From positions 1 to 64,000 of the forward strand of contig JANRKU010000010.1 of the NCBI GenBank assembly GCA_033763335.1: 64,000 bases of DNA. The letters run 5' to 3'. The notes under the pieces are model-generated. The model was not told where the DNA came from and made no database searches. It saw nothing but the letters and a program-made list of their open reading frames with translations. This DNA comes from GCA-2794515 sp033763335 (GTDB lineage Bacteria; Chloroflexota; Anaerolineae; Aggregatilineales; Phototrophicaceae). The position numbers and the translations under genes are program-made. Below, piece by piece: positions 41,527-50,738 of this stretch (position 1 is the stretch's first letter; each line of letters starts with the position of its first letter).

Positions 41527-44297
41527 TTATTCAACCAACTCACTGCTGCTGATGACAAATTTTCTAGTGCGCCATCACGCATTGTACAATCTGGCAACGA
41601 CTCCAAAAAGGTTGCCCCATAACGCTTATTCAAAATACGTGCATCCAAAAGCACAACCACCCCTCTATCGGTATTGCTACGGATGAGTCGCCCAAACCCT
41701 TGTCTGAAGCGTAAAATGGCATCTGGCAACGCATACTCTAAAAATGACTCGGTATAAAGTTCTGACCGCGCCATGAAGATGGGATCGCTGGGGACAGCAA
41801 ATGGCAGACGAGGCATGATGAGGGCGCTCAATTGGTCTCCAGCAATGTCTATACCTTCCCAAAAACTTTTTGTCCCAAATAAAACCGCATGTTCAGAGGT
41901 TCTAAAGCCTTCTAGCAAGCTATTTCGGCTAGAGCCATCACTTTGGTCATAGAGATGGATGCCATTCTGCTCCAAAATTGGATATACCGACTGAGCCGTT
42001 TGCTTGAGATGTGCATAACTGGTGAATAACACCAACACCTTTCCACCTAGCGCAAGCGATACATCTATAATCGCTTTTTCGACCCCTTTTTGATACCCCT
42101 GTTTATCAGTGATTTCTGGAATATCATTTGGCACATAAACCAATGTGCTTTGGCGATAATCAAAGGGCGAGCCAACATCCAAAGCCTTGATATTATGGGC
42201 ATGGAGGCGGTCTTTGATGTAGTGAAAATCATCATGCGCGTTGAGGGTGGCGCTCGTGAGGATAACGGATTTCTTTTGCCCCCACAGATGTTGTTCGATG
42301 AGCCTGCCCACACGCAATGGGGCAATATTGAGCGTCAGATATTCTGATACCGATTCGCCACTCAGCCAATAGATGAGATTTTCATCGCCCTGTATAAAAA
42401 ATTGGCGCAATTGTTGATAGGTGTTCTGCAAATATTGTGCGGTGCTTTCCAGATGCTTTTCGAGGTGTACAAGATGCCGTTGCTGATTAAACTTACTCAC
42501 CGCTTTTTTGAGGCGGGTGAGGGCAGTGGTTATCACATCAAAAAACTCTGTTAGCGTCTCCCAACGGTTATGTCCCAAATGAAAGGCGCGTGTCTTGCGT
42601 TGGGTGGGTTCTATCCGCAAATTAATATAGCTATCGGAATAGCGTTCATCTTGGCTTTCATCGGCAATTGCGCCTAGCGCCTTAAAGACACTGCTCACAT
42701 GCCCACGCATGACAACGAGTGCTTCGCTGACACTTTGAATATATGCCGTCACTGATTGCAAATCATTGGGGCTGAGATTATCTTTTAGGGTACTGATAAT
42801 TTCTTTGAATAAGCCTTTTTGGGGTGTTCCCAAGTCCGATAGATAGCGGATGAGGGTATTGGCATCAATGCGGATGGTGAGACTATTCGTCACAGCATCT
42901 TCGAGTTGGTGCGCTTCATCAATCACCAAATAATCATATTCTGGCAAAACACGATTGTTTGATAGCGCATCAGAGAGCAACAAAACATGATTGACGATGA
43001 CCAATTGGGCTTCTTCTGCGGTTTTCCGCGCCCGATAAAAAGGACATACCCCCTTCATTTCGGCTTCGCATCGGTCATAGCCACAATTTTCATCTTGGGC
43101 GGTAAACCGATTCCACACTTCATGTTCAACATTGCCCCGTAAGGTGATTTCTGATTTATCTCCAGATTGGCTTTCGAGTGTCCAAATGAGGATTTTGGCA
43201 AGTAAGCGTAATTCAGTCGCATTTTGTGGTCGAAAACGACGAATTGTTTCTACACGGCGCGGGCATAAATAATTGCTTTTGCCTTTAATGACGGTTGCGA
43301 TGAAGGGCGTTTCGAGTCCTTCTTGCAAAAGGGGAATATCTTTACCAATCAATTGGTCTTGGAGGTTGATGGTGTTGGTCGAGATGACTACCCGCTTATT
43401 TTGTGATTTTGCCCATAAAATGGCGGGCATGAGGTAGCCGATAGATTTACCCACACCTGTGCCAGCTTCCACAATGAGGTGGTCGCCCATTTCAAAGGCA
43501 CGCGCAATCGCAGTAGCAATATCTACTTGTTGGGGGCGATGCTCAAAATTTGGTAGCGTGGTTTCAAATGAGCCATTCTGCCCAATAAAGCCCTCAATTT
43601 GTGTCGAAACAGCGCCATTTTGAGTTTGTAGCCCCTCAATAGGTGCAGGTGTATCTGGCAGAGCAAAAAATAGCTCATGTGGGGTATAGGGTACACCAGC
43701 CAATTTTTTTGCATCGAATACAGCATTAAAAACAGGCGCAGTATCCCAATCTAAATCACGAGAAAGGTCACAAATTTCTGCGATGATGGCATTTGGCAAT
43801 GCGAGTAATTTATGCCAAAATATCCAATAGAGGAGCGCCGTAGCACGGGCATCATCAAGGGCGCGGTGTGCATTATCCAATACAATCGCCATATCTTGTG
43901 TGAGGCTATTGAGGTTATAACGGACAGAACGCGGTAATAAGACGGCGGCAATTTCATAGGTATCGAGATAAACATTATTTTTGAATATGCCATAGCGTGT
44001 TTGCAAAAAGCCACGCTCTAATTCATTGTTGTGGGCAATAATGGGACTATCCCCAACAAATTCAACCAACTTTGGCAAAATATCCTCAATAAGAGGGGCA
44101 TCGGCAACATCATCTTGGGTGATTCCCGTAAGATGGGTGACATAAGGGGGGATGGATACGGGCGGTTTTACCAAAATGGAGAGTTCATCTACAATAACCC
44201 CATCTCGCATCCGAACAGCGCCTACTTCGATAATAAAATCTTTGGCGCTATCTAAACCTGTGGTCTCTAGGTCAATGGCGACCAGTTCGCCTTGCAT
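41523..44297 (-). CDS. dinG: DinG-type exonuclease-helicase fusion
   Basis: 924 residues. Residues 1 to about 170 are a DEDDh 3'-5' exonuclease like DNA polymerase III epsilon: IDLETTGLD, AHNNELERGF and HRALDDARAT. The rest is an XPD/DinG superfamily-2 helicase with Walker A EAGTGVGKSIGYL (about 280), a likely 4Fe-4S set (YLCPRR, NCGYDRC, VCPFYRA), a DEAH box (VIDEAHQLED, about 460), and the terminal motifs LFTSYAHLK, FGTKSFWEGIDI and RFRQGFGRLIRS. The fused form is known from Gram-positive-type DinG. It unwinds damaged or R-loop-bearing DNA; whether the exonuclease is active needs testing. It is the first gene of a three-gene operon. Confidence 0.93.
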   Translation of the reverse strand: MQGELVAIDLETTGLDSAKDFIIEVGAVRMRDGVIVDELSILVKPPVSIPPYVTHLTGITQDDVADAPLIEDILPKLVEFVGDSPIIAHNNELERGFLQTRYGIFKNNVYLDTYEIAAVLLPRSVRYNLNSLTQDMAIVLDNAHRALDDARATALLYWIFWHKLLALPNAIIAEICDLSRDLDWDTAPVFNAVFDAKKLAGVPYTPHELFFALPDTPAPIEGLQTQNGAVSTQIEGFIGQNGSFETTLPNFEHRPQQVDIATAIARAFEMGDHLIVEAGTGVGKSIGYLMPAILWAKSQNKRVVISTNTINLQDQLIGKDIPLLQEGLETPFIATVIKGKSNYLCPRRVETIRRFRPQNATELRLLAKILIWTLESQSGDKSEITLRGNVEHEVWNRFTAQDENCGYDRCEAEMKGVCPFYRARKTAEEAQLVIVNHVLLLSDALSNNRVLPEYDYLVIDEAHQLEDAVTNSLTIRIDANTLIRYLSDLGTPQKGLFKEIISTLKDNLSPNDLQSVTAYIQSVSEALVVMRGHVSSVFKALGAIADESQDERYSDSYINLRIEPTQRKTRAFHLGHNRWETLTEFFDVITTALTRLKKAVSKFNQQRHLVHLEKHLESTAQYLQNTYQQLRQFFIQGDENLIYWLSGESVSEYLTLNIAPLRVGRLIEQHLWGQKKSVILTSATLNAHDDFHYIKDRLHAHNIKALDVGSPFDYRQSTLVYVPNDIPEITDKQGYQKGVEKAIIDVSLALGGKVLVLFTSYAHLKQTAQSVYPILEQNGIHLYDQSDGSSRNSLLEGFRTSEHAVLFGTKSFWEGIDIAGDQLSALIMPRLPFAVPSDPIFMARSELYTESFLEYALPDAILRFRQGFGRLIRSNTDRGVVVLLDARILNKRYGATFLESLPDCTMRDGALENLSSAAVSWLNK

Positions 44298-44354
44298 AAT
44301 TTCTCCAATCTAATGAGGCATTATCTGGGGGTTATTGTAACACAGCCAAAAGCA

Positions 44355-44385
44355 AAACACCCCTACAAACTTTGCAGGGGTGTTT
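44355..44385 (-). terminator. Terminator of the tandem phosphate-binding-type gene
   Basis: AAACACCCCT (44355-44364) pairs with AGGGGTGTTT (44376-44385); on the minus strand TTTTGCTTTT follows. Confidence 0.85.
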
Positions 44386-44412
44386 ATATCACGCATGATT
44401 AGGCAAAAATCA

Positions 44413-46503
44413 TCATGGGGTGGCTTCGGCGGTCACTTCCATTGTGGCTTCAATCACAGGGGTGTTTTCTTCTGTAACTTCGACAACAGGGGTGACTTCC
44501 ATTGTTGCTTCGACAGTAACTTCTAAAACAGGAGTGGCTTCGGTTGTTGCTTCAACATCAGGGGTCGCTTCGGCAGTAGATTCTGCTTCTGGTGTGGTTT
44601 CGACAGGGGGTGTGAGCGATGCAGTGACAGCATCGGTAAAGGCAGTTTGCAAGAATTCACGCACACTTGCCAAATCGTCTCTGCCGATAATACCTGCCGA
44701 TGTAAAGCTGGTATAATTTTCTTGTTGGAAGAAATACCAGATAACACCTTGTACTTCTGAACGTGCCAATGCCCGTTGTTTGATGACCAATTGATGGTTA
44801 AGGGTATAGGGATAGGTCATATCGGTAATGGTTTCGACAGATGGCACAACACAGCCATTTCCGCCATCTACAGCGACCAATTGTAGGTTTGCACCTTCGG
44901 CTTGGCTGGCAGTTTGATAATCTTGCCAAGACATATAGGTGGCAAGTTCTGGCACAAGGCTTACTGCGGTGGCACGGTAGGTCACATCGTCATTGGTTTC
45001 GGAAACATCATCACGGATGATGAGTGGGGCGCTCCCAATTTTGGTGAGCAACAAATCGGTCAATAAACCGCCTTGTCCTTGTGTGGGGGCAATGAGTTTT
45101 AGGTCAAGGTCAGGTAAATTATCGCCTATCAAATTCCAATTGGTGGCAGGGACTTCTGGATTACTCCCCCACACACGCAACACTTGGTCAACGGTGAGGC
45201 AGATATTATAACCAGCATCCTCGGCGGGTGGGGTCGTTTGGCGCAAATCGCCGTTAACCACCATCACAACTGCTTGTTTGCCCAAATCTACTGTTACCGA
45301 AGCGCCAATGGTATTTTCACAGCCCACTTGTTGGTCTGGTGTAAATGCCGATTGGTCGGCGGTACGGGTGGCAACGGTGATAAAATCGAGTTCGTCATTA
45401 CAATAACGGCGAATCCCAACATTTTGACCTGCAAGTTCTTGGGTCACAGTCACAGAGGGGTATTGCCCTGTAAAGCCACCGATGACTGATGTAAAAGTGG
45501 TATTTAATGCTGTATTCCCGCCAAAAATCACCGTACCGAAGATATTGTCTGGGATACGGAAAGCAGTCACTTCTTTGGTGAATTGTCTGCCGATAAGGGT
45601 GTCATCGGTCAAAATATCACGGTTGCGTGCAAATGCGGTTTCAGTAGGTAATACATACCCTGCATTTGTGATACTCGCGCCACCTTCATCACCAAATGCA
45701 AACGCCAAAACCTCGTTCACTTTGGTCACAGCAGTGGTATTGATATAGAGATAAAGTGGGCTTGCGAAGGCATATTCGCCTCTTTCGATGGTCTCTGATG
45801 ATGGGGCAAAGCAATTTTCACTCGCCACATTATCCAAAGATACCACACGCACACCCAAATCGGCGGTAACGGCGCTGGCGGGAATAATCCCCAAAGCCCC
45901 TGCGGTATTTTTTACGGCATCAACGATAATGGCACTATCATTTTCTGCCACGGCATCGGTACGTAATCCCAAACCATTTACACCCTCATCTAACAACGCA
46001 TAGAGGGATGTGTCATCGGTGGGCAAATAGACTGCCAATGGTGTGGCGGTTGCATTTTCGACACCTGTTTGTGACCAGTCTAAAATAGAATTGGTGGCGC
46101 TGGTGGCAAAAATGGTATTTAAGTGCGATGGTGTCAGACATTCCAAAAAGGTCAAATCTGGGTGGGCAATGATGGCTAAGGCATCATAACCGAGTAAAAA
46201 TTCACGATAAACAATATTGTTATTGGCGCAGAGAAATTCTTCATCAACCGACATAGCGCGGGTTGCGCCTGTCATATCGGCACCACTGGTACAAAAGACG
46301 GTGAAGCCTGCGGATGTTCCATTGGGTTGGGCGACGAAGGATTGTTCACTGCCGCTATTTTGGGCTACAATGGCAAGTAAATCGCTCACTAATTTTGACC
46401 CTGTGATAGTCCCTTGTGGTACTTCTTGGGCAAAAAGTGAAAATGTCGTGATAGTAGATGCTAGGAGCAATATGAGAATTGCACCTCGCCAGAAATTTTT
46501 CAT
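44413..46503 (-). CDS. Secreted tandem PstS-like substrate-binding protein
   Basis: 696 residues. A signal peptide (about 1-25, ending SLFAQ) is followed by two phosphate-binding-type periplasmic domains in tandem, about 26-310 and 311-625. Both show the PBP-like pattern: the first with GTITGSKLVSDLLAI ... PNGTSAGFTVFC, the second with GFTGQYPSVTVTQEL ... RTADQSAF. Each domain ends with a segment like LYLYINTTAVTKVNEVLAF or YTLNHQLVIKQRALARSEVQG, as PstS does. The last about 60 residues are a repetitive Val/Glu/Ala/Thr/Pro tail (EVTxEATxEVTP units). No pstA, pstB, pstC or permease is nearby, so ligand and partner are unknown. Function as a phosphate sensor or scavenger is inference. Confidence 0.82.
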   Translation of the reverse strand: MKNFWRGAILILLLASTITTFSLFAQEVPQGTITGSKLVSDLLAIVAQNSGSEQSFVAQPNGTSAGFTVFCTSGADMTGATRAMSVDEEFLCANNNIVYREFLLGYDALAIIAHPDLTFLECLTPSHLNTIFATSATNSILDWSQTGVENATATPLAVYLPTDDTSLYALLDEGVNGLGLRTDAVAENDSAIIVDAVKNTAGALGIIPASAVTADLGVRVVSLDNVASENCFAPSSETIERGEYAFASPLYLYINTTAVTKVNEVLAFAFGDEGGASITNAGYVLPTETAFARNRDILTDDTLIGRQFTKEVTAFRIPDNIFGTVIFGGNTALNTTFTSVIGGFTGQYPSVTVTQELAGQNVGIRRYCNDELDFITVATRTADQSAFTPDQQVGCENTIGASVTVDLGKQAVVMVVNGDLRQTTPPAEDAGYNICLTVDQVLRVWGSNPEVPATNWNLIGDNLPDLDLKLIAPTQGQGGLLTDLLLTKIGSAPLIIRDDVSETNDDVTYRATAVSLVPELATYMSWQDYQTASQAEGANLQLVAVDGGNGCVVPSVETITDMTYPYTLNHQLVIKQRALARSEVQGVIWYFFQQENYTSFTSAGIIGRDDLASVREFLQTAFTDAVTASLTPPVETTPEAESTAEATPDVEATTEATPVLEVTVEATMEVTPVVEVTEENTPVIEATMEVTAEATP

Positions 46504-46606
46504 GGATGTTACTCCCTTTAAGATGTGAGGTTCGCTATAATAGTATTCACGATTGTAGCGTGGTGTTCGTTATTGTCTAGCCATATTTTGCAATCTAGGA
46601 TAATTT

Positions 46607-47014
46607 ATGGAGCAAGAAGAACGTAGTATTTACGAATTGGTGGGTGGTGAGGCGACATTTTTGCATATTGTAGACCTCTTCTATGCTAAGGTTGAGCAAG
46701 ACAAGGGGTTGCGCCCCATGTTCCCCGAATCATTGGATGAAGGAAAACAGTGGCAATTTTTGTTTTTATGCCAATTATTTGGCGGTCCACAACGCTATGC
46801 AGAAGAGCGTGGTCATCCTCGTCTACGGATGCGTCATGCACCATTTCCAATTGACCAAAAAGCCAAAGACGCATGGCTCAGTCATATGTTGAGCGCATTG
46901 GACGAAGCCAATATTCAACAACCCATGCTCAATACCATGCGGGCTTATTTTGAGCGTGCCGCCACCCACATGATTAATCATTATGCACCAAACGAGTCAC
47001 ATGATGACGAATAA
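46607..47014 (+). CDS. Truncated haemoglobin, group II (trHbO-like)
   Basis: 135 residues. Family features: IYELVGGEATFLHIVDLFYAKVEQD with the B10 Tyr in LFY, the QFLFLCQLFGGPQRYAEERGHPRLRMRH segment with the proximal His in RMRHAPF, and AWLSHMLSAL with the G8-type Trp. It binds haem and O2 or NO, with roles in oxygen delivery or NO detoxification. It starts 104 bp from the divergent PstS-like gene and overlaps the next, membrane-protein gene by 14 nt, suggesting linked expression. Confidence 0.92.
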   Translation: MEQEERSIYELVGGEATFLHIVDLFYAKVEQDKGLRPMFPESLDEGKQWQFLFLCQLFGGPQRYAEERGHPRLRMRHAPFPIDQKAKDAWLSHMLSALDEANIQQPMLNTMRAYFERAATHMINHYAPNESHDDE

Positions 47015-47366
47015 GCCAAAAAATTCAGATAGAGCATCCTTTTGGGAACAAGTCTCCACGATGAACAGGGGTATTCGCTTATTTGTGGTGGTCATTTTTG
47101 CGATTAGCGCCACACTCGCCATTAGCCCATTGGTAGATGCCATTTATTTGCAATTTTTCTTCACCCCAGAAACACGTATTTTGCCATCACTTATAGCGAT
47201 GGGGGCTGGATTAGCCATCTATGCGTTTGGGTGGTTGTACCTTGTGGGGGGGGCAGGGCAAGTAATTGCTATCACAACAGGACTAAAAATTTATTTTTAT
47301 GTGGGGTTATTCACGATTATCATTGTGATTATATGGATGTCAAGTCTATTGCTCGCCAGTCTATAA
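47001..47366 (+). CDS. Small membrane protein downstream of the haemoglobin
   Basis: 121 residues from ATG 47001; the coding region overlaps the haemoglobin 3' end by 14 nt. Three hydrophobic helices can be seen: GIRLFVVVIFAISATLAISPL, LPSLIAMGAGLAIYAFGWLYLVGG and FYVGLFTIIIVIIWMSSLLLA. I do not recognise the family. Coupling to the globin gene makes a membrane partner for haemoglobin chemistry conceivable, but only context supports this. Confidence 0.68.
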   Translation: MMTNKPKNSDRASFWEQVSTMNRGIRLFVVVIFAISATLAISPLVDAIYLQFFFTPETRILPSLIAMGAGLAIYAFGWLYLVGGAGQVIAITTGLKIYFYVGLFTIIIVIIWMSSLLLASL

Positions 47367-47379
47367 AAAGAGAGATAAA

Positions 47380-48021
47380 ATGAAACTGATAAATAAATTC
47401 CTATGGATTGCGATACTCATCATCAGTATTGGGCTAATCGGGGCATGTACACCCGCCGAAGATGATAATAGCCCATTACCCACACAACCATTTCAACCCG
47501 TTGATAATACTGTGGTCGAAACATCATTGCCCACTAATGAACCTGTGGATGAAACCCCAGTTACCCCTGTCATTTTGGCGACTGCCACAACTTCGGGACC
47601 CCGTCCATTGCCCCCAACATGGACACCATTACCACCAACCCCCACAGAAACATTAGCCCCAACACTCGATGCTGGTGCAACATGGATGGTAGCTACCGCC
47701 GCGCCCCCTGCTACTATTAATCCGGGGTGTACCGTCTTTAATCTCAATCCAACTGCGACGATTAGCACTGTTCCATTGGGGCAATCCCCCACATTAGCGT
47801 GGACAGCCGCAACTGGTGCAGTATTGTATCGGGTATATGTTTATAACGAGCGTGGCGATTTGCAATTACATCAGGAATTGGTTGAAGGCACATCTGTCGT
47901 CATTAACCCCGATGTCTTCCGCACACAAAACACCTATGTATGGACGGTTGCACCACTCGATGCCTTTGGCATTCAAATGTGTACTGAATTGGGCGATGCC
48001 ATTACCATAACACGCCCCTGA
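47380..48021 (+). CDS. Lipoprotein with Thr/Pro linker and fibronectin-like domain
   Basis: 213 residues. The signal LINKFLWIAILIISIGLIGAC has the lipobox IGAC. About 85 residues of Pro/Thr/Ala-rich linker follow (PLPPTWTPLPPTPTET). A C-terminal beta domain (about 115-213, PLGQSPTLAWTAATGAVLYRVYVYNERGDL ... TYVWTVAPLDAFG) is consistent with a fibronectin type III-like fold. It is probably surface-exposed and tethered to the membrane. It is 13 bp after the membrane-protein gene and likely in the same transcript. The ligand is unknown. Confidence 0.75.
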   Translation: MKLINKFLWIAILIISIGLIGACTPAEDDNSPLPTQPFQPVDNTVVETSLPTNEPVDETPVTPVILATATTSGPRPLPPTWTPLPPTPTETLAPTLDAGATWMVATAAPPATINPGCTVFNLNPTATISTVPLGQSPTLAWTAATGAVLYRVYVYNERGDLQLHQELVEGTSVVINPDVFRTQNTYVWTVAPLDAFGIQMCTELGDAITITRP

Positions 48022-48034
48022 TAATCATAAATTA

Positions 48035-48065
48035 ACGAAGGGCGCAAACAAATTGCGCCCTTCGT
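48035..48065. terminator. Bidirectional hairpin, GGGCGCAA type
   Basis: ACGAAGGGCGCAA (48035-48047), loop ACAAA, TTGCGCCCTTCGT (48053-48065), a perfect 13-bp stem between convergent lipoprotein and thyX genes. It has the same GGGCGCAA/TTGCGCCC core as the hairpins at 26.3 and 52.7 kb. Confidence 0.85.
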
Positions 48066-48070
48066 GCTCA

Positions 48071-48799
48071 TTAGCTTTCATCTGACAAAATAAATTGCTC
48101 AAATGCCTCTGCCGTCCAGGGGAGGGCAGGCTTAAAAAAGTGGTCATATATTGCTTGTGCATATACGCGAATTTCGTATTGTGCGTCTGGTGCCATGCGT
48201 AAGCGTAAAAAGTGCATCAAATTATGGGCATCCACTTTCATCACCCATGTGTAATACACGCTAAATCCGGGCAAAAAGAGCCGTGCGATTTCCCGTGCAA
48301 CACCCCGTTTGATAGCATCTTGATAGAGCGCATAACTGGCATCGTAGTGCTTAAGAAGCTCTTCTGTGAGATATTGGTCATCAGCCGCCTCAATTTGCCC
48401 GTCGCTGGCTTGTTTGTTATCTTTGGCTTGTCTGCGCCAACCATCTGGGACATAAAAGTCATTTTCTTCAAATTCAGTATACCGGCCACTTTGTGAGTTA
48501 AAATTCCAAACGCGGTGCCGCGCCCATTGCCACCATGTCACTAAAGGGGCATGTGCGCGGAATTTGAACTCCACCATTTCAAATGGGGTCGTATGGCGGT
48601 GTTTGAGCAGATAAAAAAGCAACTTTTTATCTTTATCTGCGCCTTTGCTCTCACCCATAAAACTGGTACGGGCGGCATTGACGATGGCTAAATCACCAGA
48701 AACGCCAGTGGTGGGGTGGGGCATAAGGTCAAGCAGTTCTATCCACCCTTTGTCGAGTATATTAACACGTTTACCAATTAATGAATTTGAATCGGTCAT
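48071..48799 (-). CDS. thyX: Flavin-dependent thymidylate synthase
   Basis: A 242-residue ThyX that makes dTMP from dUMP using methylene-THF and FADH2. The ThyX motif is RHRVWNFNSQSGRYTE (RHRxxSxNxxSxR type, with Trp in place of the first Ser). HRHTTPFEMVEFKFRAHAPLVTWWQWARHR and RMAPDAQYEIRVYAQAIYDHF are family segments. Use of ThyX is common where ThyA is absent. ruvA lies immediately upstream on the same strand, so thyX is the last gene of the yebC-ruvC-ruvA-thyX run. Confidence 0.95.
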   Translation of the reverse strand: MTDSNSLIGKRVNILDKGWIELLDLMPHPTTGVSGDLAIVNAARTSFMGESKGADKDKKLLFYLLKHRHTTPFEMVEFKFRAHAPLVTWWQWARHRVWNFNSQSGRYTEFEENDFYVPDGWRRQAKDNKQASDGQIEAADDQYLTEELLKHYDASYALYQDAIKRGVAREIARLFLPGFSVYYTWVMKVDAHNLMHFLRLRMAPDAQYEIRVYAQAIYDHFFKPALPWTAEAFEQFILSDES

Positions 48800-48805
48800 A
48801 ATGAG

Positions 48806-49381
48806 TTATCCCCCTAGATATTGTAAGGCGAGGCGCAACCGTTCACTGACATCGTGTGGAGCATCTGGCGGAATGGATTGAATGGCACTTTGGGCTTCGA
48901 TAATGCTAAAATCCATCGCCACAAGCGCATCTACCACATCGCTGTTGATGTCATCAAACACGGTAACAGGAGCGGCATCTAATCCCTTAGAGAGTTTGTC
49001 TTTGAGTTCAAATATAATCTTCTGGGCGGTTTTTTTGCCAATTCCGGGTACACGGGTGAGGATTTCTTCCCGATTGCCCAAAACGGCAGTACGGAGCGCA
49101 TCGCCATTCACCGTTGTGAGGATAGAGAGTGCCACTTTTGGTCCAACGCCAGAAACAGTCAACAACACTTCAAATAAACTGCGGTCGGCAGGGGTATAAA
49201 ACCCATAAAGCGACATGGCATCTTCGCGCACAATCATCAATGTGTGCAAGAATAATTCATCCCCACTGACATGGCTGGTTTTGATGGCAGGGACAGATAC
49301 TTTGTATCCCACACCGCCCACCACAAGCACGAGGGAATCCTCATAAATGGCACCGATTTTTCCTTGCAAGCTGGCTATCAT
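48806..49381 (-). CDS. ruvA: Holliday junction DNA helicase subunit RuvA
   Basis: 191 residues. The OB domain (MIASLQGKIGAIYEDSLVLVVGGVGYKV), two helix-hairpin-helix motifs (LLTVSGVGPKVALSIL and LTRVPGIGKKTAQKIIFELKD) and the C-terminal domain III (DVVDALVAMDFSIIEAQSAI) are all present. RuvA binds four-way junctions and recruits RuvB for branch migration. ruvB is not in the window. ruvC lies 6 bp upstream. Confidence 0.96.
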   Translation of the reverse strand: MIASLQGKIGAIYEDSLVLVVGGVGYKVSVPAIKTSHVSGDELFLHTLMIVREDAMSLYGFYTPADRSLFEVLLTVSGVGPKVALSILTTVNGDALRTAVLGNREEILTRVPGIGKKTAQKIIFELKDKLSKGLDAAPVTVFDDINSDVVDALVAMDFSIIEAQSAIQSIPPDAPHDVSERLRLALQYLGG

Positions 49382-49387
49382 GGAAAT

Positions 49388-49876
49388 TTACTCCAAAAGG
49401 GTATAACGAGATTGATGAATATCAGTAATGGCAATGGCGAGCGCATCGGCGGCATCATCGGGTTTTGGGATGTCATCTAACCCCAATAATAGCCGTACCA
49501 TCTCTTGTATTTGGGGCTTTTTTGCCGCACCATAGCCTGTAATGGATTGCTTTACTTCATTTGGCTTGTATTCGGCAATGGTCAGGTTGGCTTGTGCGGC
49601 GGTGAGTAAAATGACCCCTCGTCCTTGTGCAACGGTGAGCGCCGTGGTGATATTTTTAGCAAAGAACAATTCCTCAATGGCGATACGGTCTGGTTTGAAT
49701 TTTTCGATAATATCTTTGAGGGTGTCATGGATAATTTGTAGCCGTCGCCACATGGGGTCTTTTGGCGATGTGGTAATAACGCCATAGGCTATAGCTTGTA
49801 GCGAACCATCGTTTAATTCGCTCACCAGACCATAGCCAATGGTAGCTGTACCGGGGTCAATCCCTAATGAGAGCAT
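49388..49876 (-). CDS. ruvC: Crossover junction endodeoxyribonuclease RuvC
   Basis: A 162-residue Mg2+-dependent resolvase of Holliday junctions. The four acidic active-site positions are visible: Asp in MLSLGIDPGTATIGYG, Glu in IAIEELFFAKN, and the two Asp of DIPKPDDAADALAIAI. It sits between yebC (overlapping by 1 nt at 49876) and ruvA, the classical yebC-ruvC-ruvA arrangement. Confidence 0.96.
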   Translation of the reverse strand: MLSLGIDPGTATIGYGLVSELNDGSLQAIAYGVITTSPKDPMWRRLQIIHDTLKDIIEKFKPDRIAIEELFFAKNITTALTVAQGRGVILLTAAQANLTIAEYKPNEVKQSITGYGAAKKPQIQEMVRLLLGLDDIPKPDDAADALAIAITDIHQSRYTLLE

Positions 49877-50631
49877 TAGGCGGTTTCGTATGCCATAGCA
49901 ACTTCATCGGTAATCATCAAATTAGTGGCAACCGATTGGGTATCGTCTAATTCTTCGAGCATTTCGATGAGTTTTAGGTTGGCGATGGCTTTATCAAGAG
50001 GGACTTGGGTCTCGTTTTGAGGTTTCCATTGCAATTCCGATTCTTCGGTTTCATAGCCTGCATCGGCAAGGGCTTGTGCAACCGCCCCATATTTTTCACG
50101 CGGGGTATAAATCACGAACATACCATCTTCTTCTGTGACATCATCTGCGCCTGCTTCTGCGGCAACCATGAATATTTCTTCAAAATCTTTCCCTTCGGCA
50201 GGCACAGTGATATAACCCTTCATGGTGAATTGCCAAGCGACAGAACCAGATGCCGCCAATGACCCACCAGCACGATTAATGGCATGTTTCACTTCTGCGA
50301 GGGTGCGATTTTTATTGTCTGTCATCACTTCGATGATGAGCGCAACACCATCTATCCCATAGGCTTCATAGGTGATTTCTTCGATGGCGTTTGCGCCTTC
50401 CAATTCACCTGTTCCCTTTTTGATAGCCCGTTCAATGTTATCTTTTGGCATATTGGCTTGGCGGGCTTTTACAACAGCTAATTTGAGGCGTGGGTTGGAA
50501 TTTTCATCCCCACCGCCATCACGCGCCGCCATGGTAATATCGCGCCCCAGACGGGTAAAAATCTTTCCCCGCTTGGCATCTTCTGCGCCTTTTCTACGTT
50601 TAATGGTTGACCACTTACTATGCCCAGACAC
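49876..50631 (-). CDS. yebC: YebC/PmpR-family transcriptional or translational regulator
   Basis: A 251-residue member of the YebC/TACO1 family. MSGHSKWSTIKRRKGAEDAKRG starts it, followed by the basic FTRLGRDI and NPRLKLAVVKARQANMPKDNIERAI segments and a C-terminal acidic half. Members act as regulators at DNA or ribosomes; which applies here is unknown. It begins the yebC-ruvC-ruvA-thyX operon and is divergent from the FecR-like gene. Confidence 0.95.
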   Translation of the reverse strand: MSGHSKWSTIKRRKGAEDAKRGKIFTRLGRDITMAARDGGGDENSNPRLKLAVVKARQANMPKDNIERAIKKGTGELEGANAIEEITYEAYGIDGVALIIEVMTDNKNRTLAEVKHAINRAGGSLAASGSVAWQFTMKGYITVPAEGKDFEEIFMVAAEAGADDVTEEDGMFVIYTPREKYGAVAQALADAGYETEESELQWKPQNETQVPLDKAIANLKLIEMLEELDDTQSVATNLMITDEVAMAYETA

Positions 50632-50738
50632 GGCTTTTCTCCTATTCCATCAGACTTTTAGTTGACTTTCACTATGAACATTCATTATACTCGACAGTCA
50701 AAAGCAAGTCGAGATTCCGAAATTAGGATAAATATACT

